Source: Marinilabiliales bacterium | Lineage (GTDB): Bacteria; Bacteroidota; Bacteroidia; Bacteroidales; BM523 | Reading direction: 5' to 3' | Assembly: GCA_002869425.1 (NCBI GenBank) | Contig: PKSZ01000058.1 | Coordinates: 1 to 10,480 of the forward strand | DNA length: 10,480 bases | In this document: positions 8,137 through 10,480 of the stretch, in pieces | Numbering within the stretch: the stretch's first letter is position 1 | How the letters are laid out: every line of letters starts with the position of its first letter | Position numbers and translations under genes: made by a program | Notes under the pieces: generated by a model | What the model saw: only the letters and a program-made list of their open reading frames with translations | Database searches by the model: none | What the model was told of the DNA's origin: nothing

Positions 8137-9522
8137 TTATTTCAATTTTTGAATAGCATCCATAATTTCTTTTGCAAGTAAATCCGCAGCTTCAGAAGAA
8201 TTACTTTCAGCATATACACGAATAATAGGCTCAGTATTTGACTTACGAAGATGAACCCAGCCATTTTCAAAATCAAACTTCACGCCATCGATGGTATTTA
8301 TTTCTGCATCCGTATATACAGTCTGAATTTTACTCAACAGATCATCAATATCAATATCTGCAGTTAGTTCAATTTTATTTTTTGAGATATAGTAATCAGG
8401 ATATTGGTTACGAAGCTCCAGGCAGGATACATTTTGCTTTGCCAAATGTGTCAAAAATAAAGCAATCCCAACCAAAGCATCACGACCATAGTGCAAATCA
8501 GGATAGATAACACCACCATTCCCTTCACCTCCTATTACAGCATTGGATTCTTTCATCATAGCAACAACATTAACTTCCCCTACTGCAGATGGAGAATATT
8601 GACCTCCATACGTCTGAGTTACATCTCTTAATGCTCTTGAAGAAGAAAGATTGGATACCGTATTTCCTACTTTGTTTTTCAAAATATAATCTGCGACAGC
8701 AACCAATGTATATTCCTCACCAAACATCGATCCATCTTCACAAATAATTGCCAAACGATCAACATCCGGATCTACAACAAAGCCAAGATGTGCTGATTCT
8801 GTTACAACAGCTTCAGACAAATCTTTCAGATGCTCAGGTAAAGGTTCTGGATTATGCGGAAACAAACCCGTTGGTTCGCAGTATAATTCAACAACATCCA
8901 TTACTCCAAGTGCATTCAGCAACTTGGGAATTGCAATCCCACCAACAGAGTTTACACAATCTATTACAACCTTAAACTTTGCTCTTTTAATAGCCTCAAT
9001 ATCAACCAATGGAAGTTCCAGAATTTTACGAATATGTACTTCTTCGTAATATTCCAGCATATGTTTTTGTCCCAGATCATCAACAGGTACATATTGAAAC
9101 AACTCATTATCTGCTAATTCAAGCACCCTTTTACCATCTTCAGCAGTCAAAAATTCACCTTTGTTATTCAGCAACTTCAATGCATTCCACTGACCAGGAT
9201 TATGACTGGCTGTTAAAATTATACCTCCATCTGCTCCTTCTTCCACAACAGCCACCTCAACAGTAGGAGTTGTAGCAAATCCAAGATCAACTACATCAAT
9301 TCCCATTGCATTTACGGAAGCTGAAACAATGGATCCAACAAGTTCACCGGAGATACGCGCATCCCGGCCCAGTATAATTTTCAAGTGATCGTCACCTGGC
9401 TGTTCTTTCATCCATTGAGAAAAAGCAGATGCAAATTTTACTAAATCAATTGGGGTTAGGTTATCACCCGGTTGTTCACCAATGGTTCCCCTGAAACCGG
9501 ATATAGATTTTATTAATGTCAT
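8137..9522 (-). CDS. glmM: Phosphoglucosamine mutase (alpha-D-phosphohexomutase family)
   Basis: The protein has 461 residues, the usual length of the family, and every family motif is present: the phosphoserine loop TASHNP with Ser106, the Mg-binding DPDVDR (251-256), the sugar-binding loop GGEGNGG (331-337), and the phosphate-binding RKSNTEP (426-432). The N-terminus MTLIKSISGFRGTIG is, from memory, typical of Bacteroidota proteins called GlmM. GlmM turns glucosamine-6-phosphate into glucosamine-1-phosphate in the cytoplasm, on the way to UDP-GlcNAc for peptidoglycan and lipid A. Substrate choice in this family cannot be read safely from sequence; a phosphomannomutase/phosphoglucomutase is the alternative. 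The ATG at 9520-9522 follows a candidate promoter at 9542-9572. The cysteine desulfurase gene begins 3 bp after its TAA, suggesting one operon, although the two functions are not obviously linked. Confidence 0.88.
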   Translation of the reverse strand: MTLIKSISGFRGTIGEQPGDNLTPIDLVKFASAFSQWMKEQPGDDHLKIILGRDARISGELVGSIVSASVNAMGIDVVDLGFATTPTVEVAVVEEGADGGIILTASHNPGQWNALKLLNNKGEFLTAEDGKRVLELADNELFQYVPVDDLGQKHMLEYYEEVHIRKILELPLVDIEAIKRAKFKVVIDCVNSVGGIAIPKLLNALGVMDVVELYCEPTGLFPHNPEPLPEHLKDLSEAVVTESAHLGFVVDPDVDRLAIICEDGSMFGEEYTLVAVADYILKNKVGNTVSNLSSSRALRDVTQTYGGQYSPSAVGEVNVVAMMKESNAVIGGEGNGGVIYPDLHYGRDALVGIALFLTHLAKQNVSCLELRNQYPDYYISKNKIELTADIDIDDLLSKIQTVYTDAEINTIDGVKFDFENGWVHLRKSNTEPIIRVYAESNSSEAADLLAKEIMDAIQKLK

Positions 9523-9541
9523 TCTTCATTATTTTGAATAA

Positions 9542-9572
9542 CAAAATTGCCGAAAAATTAAATCACCTCAAA
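9542..9572 (-). promoter_or_regulatory. Candidate Bacteroidota promoter for glmM
   Basis: Read on the minus strand, TTTG (9569-9572) is followed after 19 bases by CAATTTTG (9542-9549). This matches the TTTG / TAnnTTTG consensus except for the first base of the -7 box. Transcription would start near 9535, leaving a leader of about 13 bases before the ATG at 9522. Short leaders without Shine-Dalgarno sequence are common in this phylum. Confidence 0.5.
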
Positions 9573-9594
9573 ATTGTTTTTCTTTTTATACTAT

Positions 9595-9628
9595 TTTGAA
9601 TTAATTGACAATGGAATGCGTAACTTTG
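9595..9628 (+). promoter_or_regulatory. Candidate Bacteroidota promoter for the pseudouridine synthase gene
   Basis: TAACTTTG at 9621-9628 is an exact match to the -7 consensus TAnnTTTG. An upstream TTTG at 9595-9598 lies 22 bases away, slightly longer than usual. Transcription would start near 9634, about 15 bases before the ATG at 9650. It is placed back to back with the glmM promoter in the 127-bp divergent region 9523-9649. Confidence 0.6.
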
Positions 9629-9649
9629 TATTCTTAAACAAAATCATGT

Positions 9650-10480
9650 ATGGCATACAATAAGAATCAAAGTGATAGAGCTTCCGGCAGAGGCAGAGGC
9701 AATTCAAAACCAAGAAGAAACCAACCACGAAATCAATCAGATGAAACTTCGGATTCTTCTGAAAGAAAATATGCAAAGAAAGAATATAAGGATTCTGGCA
9801 ATTCAGATACCCGAAGAAGTAAAGATTTTAAGCAAAAAGAATCCAGGGGAAAAAGAAATGAAGAGCAAGATGATAAAAGGACCAGGGATTTTAAACAAAA
9901 AGAATATAGGGGAAGAAAATTCGAAGAGAAAAATGACAAACCTTACAGAAAACCCAGGAACGACAAAAGCTCACCAAGAAATAAAAAATTTGCAAGCAAA
10001 GAAGACAACAGTATAAGGCTCAACAGGTATATCGCTCAGACGGGTTTTTGTTCAAGGCGTGAAGCAGACACATACATCACAAGTGGTGTTGTTTCGATCA
10101 ATAACAAACGAGTTACAGAGTTGGGCACAAAAGTAAAACCAACAGACAAAATAAAAATAAACGGTGAATTGCTTTCTCCTGAAAAAAATGTATATGTTTT
10201 ATTAAACAAACCAAAGGATTTTGTAACAACAGTTGAAGATCCGCATGCAACAAGAACAGTAATGGATCTTGTAAAAAACGCATGTGCCGAAAGGATTTAT
10301 CCGGTTGGCAGATTGGATAAAAATACAACAGGCGTTCTCTTACTTACCAACGATGGTAAGCTAACAAGCATTCTTACACATCCAAAATATAACAAGAAAA
10401 AGATCTATCAGGTAAGCCTGAACAAGCAACTCACTAAAAACGATATGCTGAAAATTTCGCAAGGACTGGATCTTGAAGAC
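9650..10480 (+). CDS. rluB: RluB-type 23S rRNA pseudouridine synthase, 5' part, with long basic N-terminal extension
   Basis: The 277 codons seen run off the right edge. ATG at 9650-9652 is the start; the ATG at 9646 hits a stop after five codons. Residues 1-120 are a low-complexity, Lys/Arg/Glu/Asn/Ser-rich extension, including RGRG near residue 14 and a 21-residue tandem repeat (59-100), and look disordered. Residues 121-175 form an S4 RNA-binding domain (RLNRYIAQTGFCSRREAD). The catalytic domain begins at about 181 (YVLLNKPKDFVTT); GRLD holds the catalytic Asp223, followed by TTGVLLLTNDG and LTHPKYNKKKIYQV. The enzyme would isomerise a uridine in rRNA. The RsuA/RluB/RluE/RluF branch is clear, and RluB is the best guess from the S4 domain and the motif spacing, so the symbol is tentative. 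The extension may help bind RNA (inference). It is divergent from glmM. Confidence 0.88.
   Translation, partial: MAYNKNQSDRASGRGRGNSKPRRNQPRNQSDETSDSSERKYAKKEYKDSGNSDTRRSKDFKQKESRGKRNEEQDDKRTRDFKQKEYRGRKFEEKNDKPYRKPRNDKSSPRNKKFASKEDNSIRLNRYIAQTGFCSRREADTYITSGVVSINNKRVTELGTKVKPTDKIKINGELLSPEKNVYVLLNKPKDFVTTVEDPHATRTVMDLVKNACAERIYPVGRLDKNTTGVLLLTNDGKLTSILTHPKYNKKKIYQVSLNKQLTKNDMLKISQGLDLED
9824..9949 (+). repeat. 63-bp tandem repeat, two units, in the pseudouridine synthase extension
   Basis: Two direct units at 9824-9886 and 9887-9949 encode 21-residue repeats that both begin DFKQKE(S/Y)RG and continue with acidic/basic residues (NEEQDDK and FEEKNDK). The DNA is still visibly alike (ATTTTAAGCAAAAAGAAT versus ATTTTAAACAAAAAGAAT). 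A weaker, shorter unit may precede them (residues 40-58, KYAKKEYKDS). It looks like recent in-frame expansion of a charged linker. Confidence 0.75.

Noticed and set aside
8238..9266. Plus-strand open frames across the glmM region
   Set aside because: They lie antisense to a full-length enzyme with all its motifs and show Gln/His/Leu-rich composition typical of reverse-frame artefacts.
9672..10016. 114-residue plus-strand open frame rich in Lys/Glu
   Set aside because: It is an out-of-frame shadow of the A-rich extension of the pseudouridine synthase, whose own frame leads into the S4 and catalytic domains.

Overview
The window looks like chromosomal DNA of a low-GC bacterium of the phylum Bacteroidota. 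Three signs point there. Two very repetitive secreted proteins end in the gliding-motility-associated C-terminal (CHU_C, type B) domain used by the type IX secretion system (T9SS). The divergent intergenic region carries promoters close to the Bacteroidota consensus TTTG/TAnnTTTG. The start codons lack clear Shine-Dalgarno sequences. I cannot name a genus.

Positions 1-6993 (+ strand) form a surface-protein locus. It opens with the 3' end of a large T9SS adhesin-like gene (1-1386), closed by a strong hairpin terminator (1389-1419). A small exported protein of unknown function follows (1505-2002). Its stop codon overlaps by ATGA the likely start of a 1664-residue mosaic T9SS protein (1999-6993). 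That protein has a signal peptide, a DSYGDGWNG domain, a choice-of-anchor L domain, Ig/PKD-like domains, five SprB repeats, two PKD domains and a CHU_C tail. The last ~420 residues of the two adhesin-like proteins match domain by domain, so they are tandem paralogues. The likely picture is that both are exported by the Sec system, moved across the outer membrane by T9SS and placed on the cell surface or released. The small protein between them is probably made together with the second one.

Positions 6997-9522 (- strand) hold a two-gene operon, convergent with the adhesin gene (3-bp gap). The first gene encodes an intact alpha-D-phosphohexomutase, probably phosphoglucosamine mutase GlmM of the cell-wall UDP-GlcNAc pathway. 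After 3 bp comes a group I (NifS/IscS-like) cysteine desulfurase whose frame is broken by one in-frame TAA at codon 63, where the family normally has Glu. The rest of that gene looks intact, so this is a recent nonsense mutation, a sequence error or a strain-level pseudogene.

Positions 9650-10480 (+ strand) hold the 5' part of an RluB-type 23S rRNA pseudouridine synthase. It has an unusual ~120-residue basic, disordered N-terminal extension containing a 21-residue tandem repeat. It runs off the right edge. It is divergent from glmM across a 127-bp region with a candidate promoter for each direction.

I saw no tRNA, rRNA, insertion sequence, CRISPR array or phage genes. The most notable points are the single-stop cysteine desulfurase, the tandem adhesin paralogues with a translationally coupled small secreted protein, and the repeat-bearing extension of the pseudouridine synthase.
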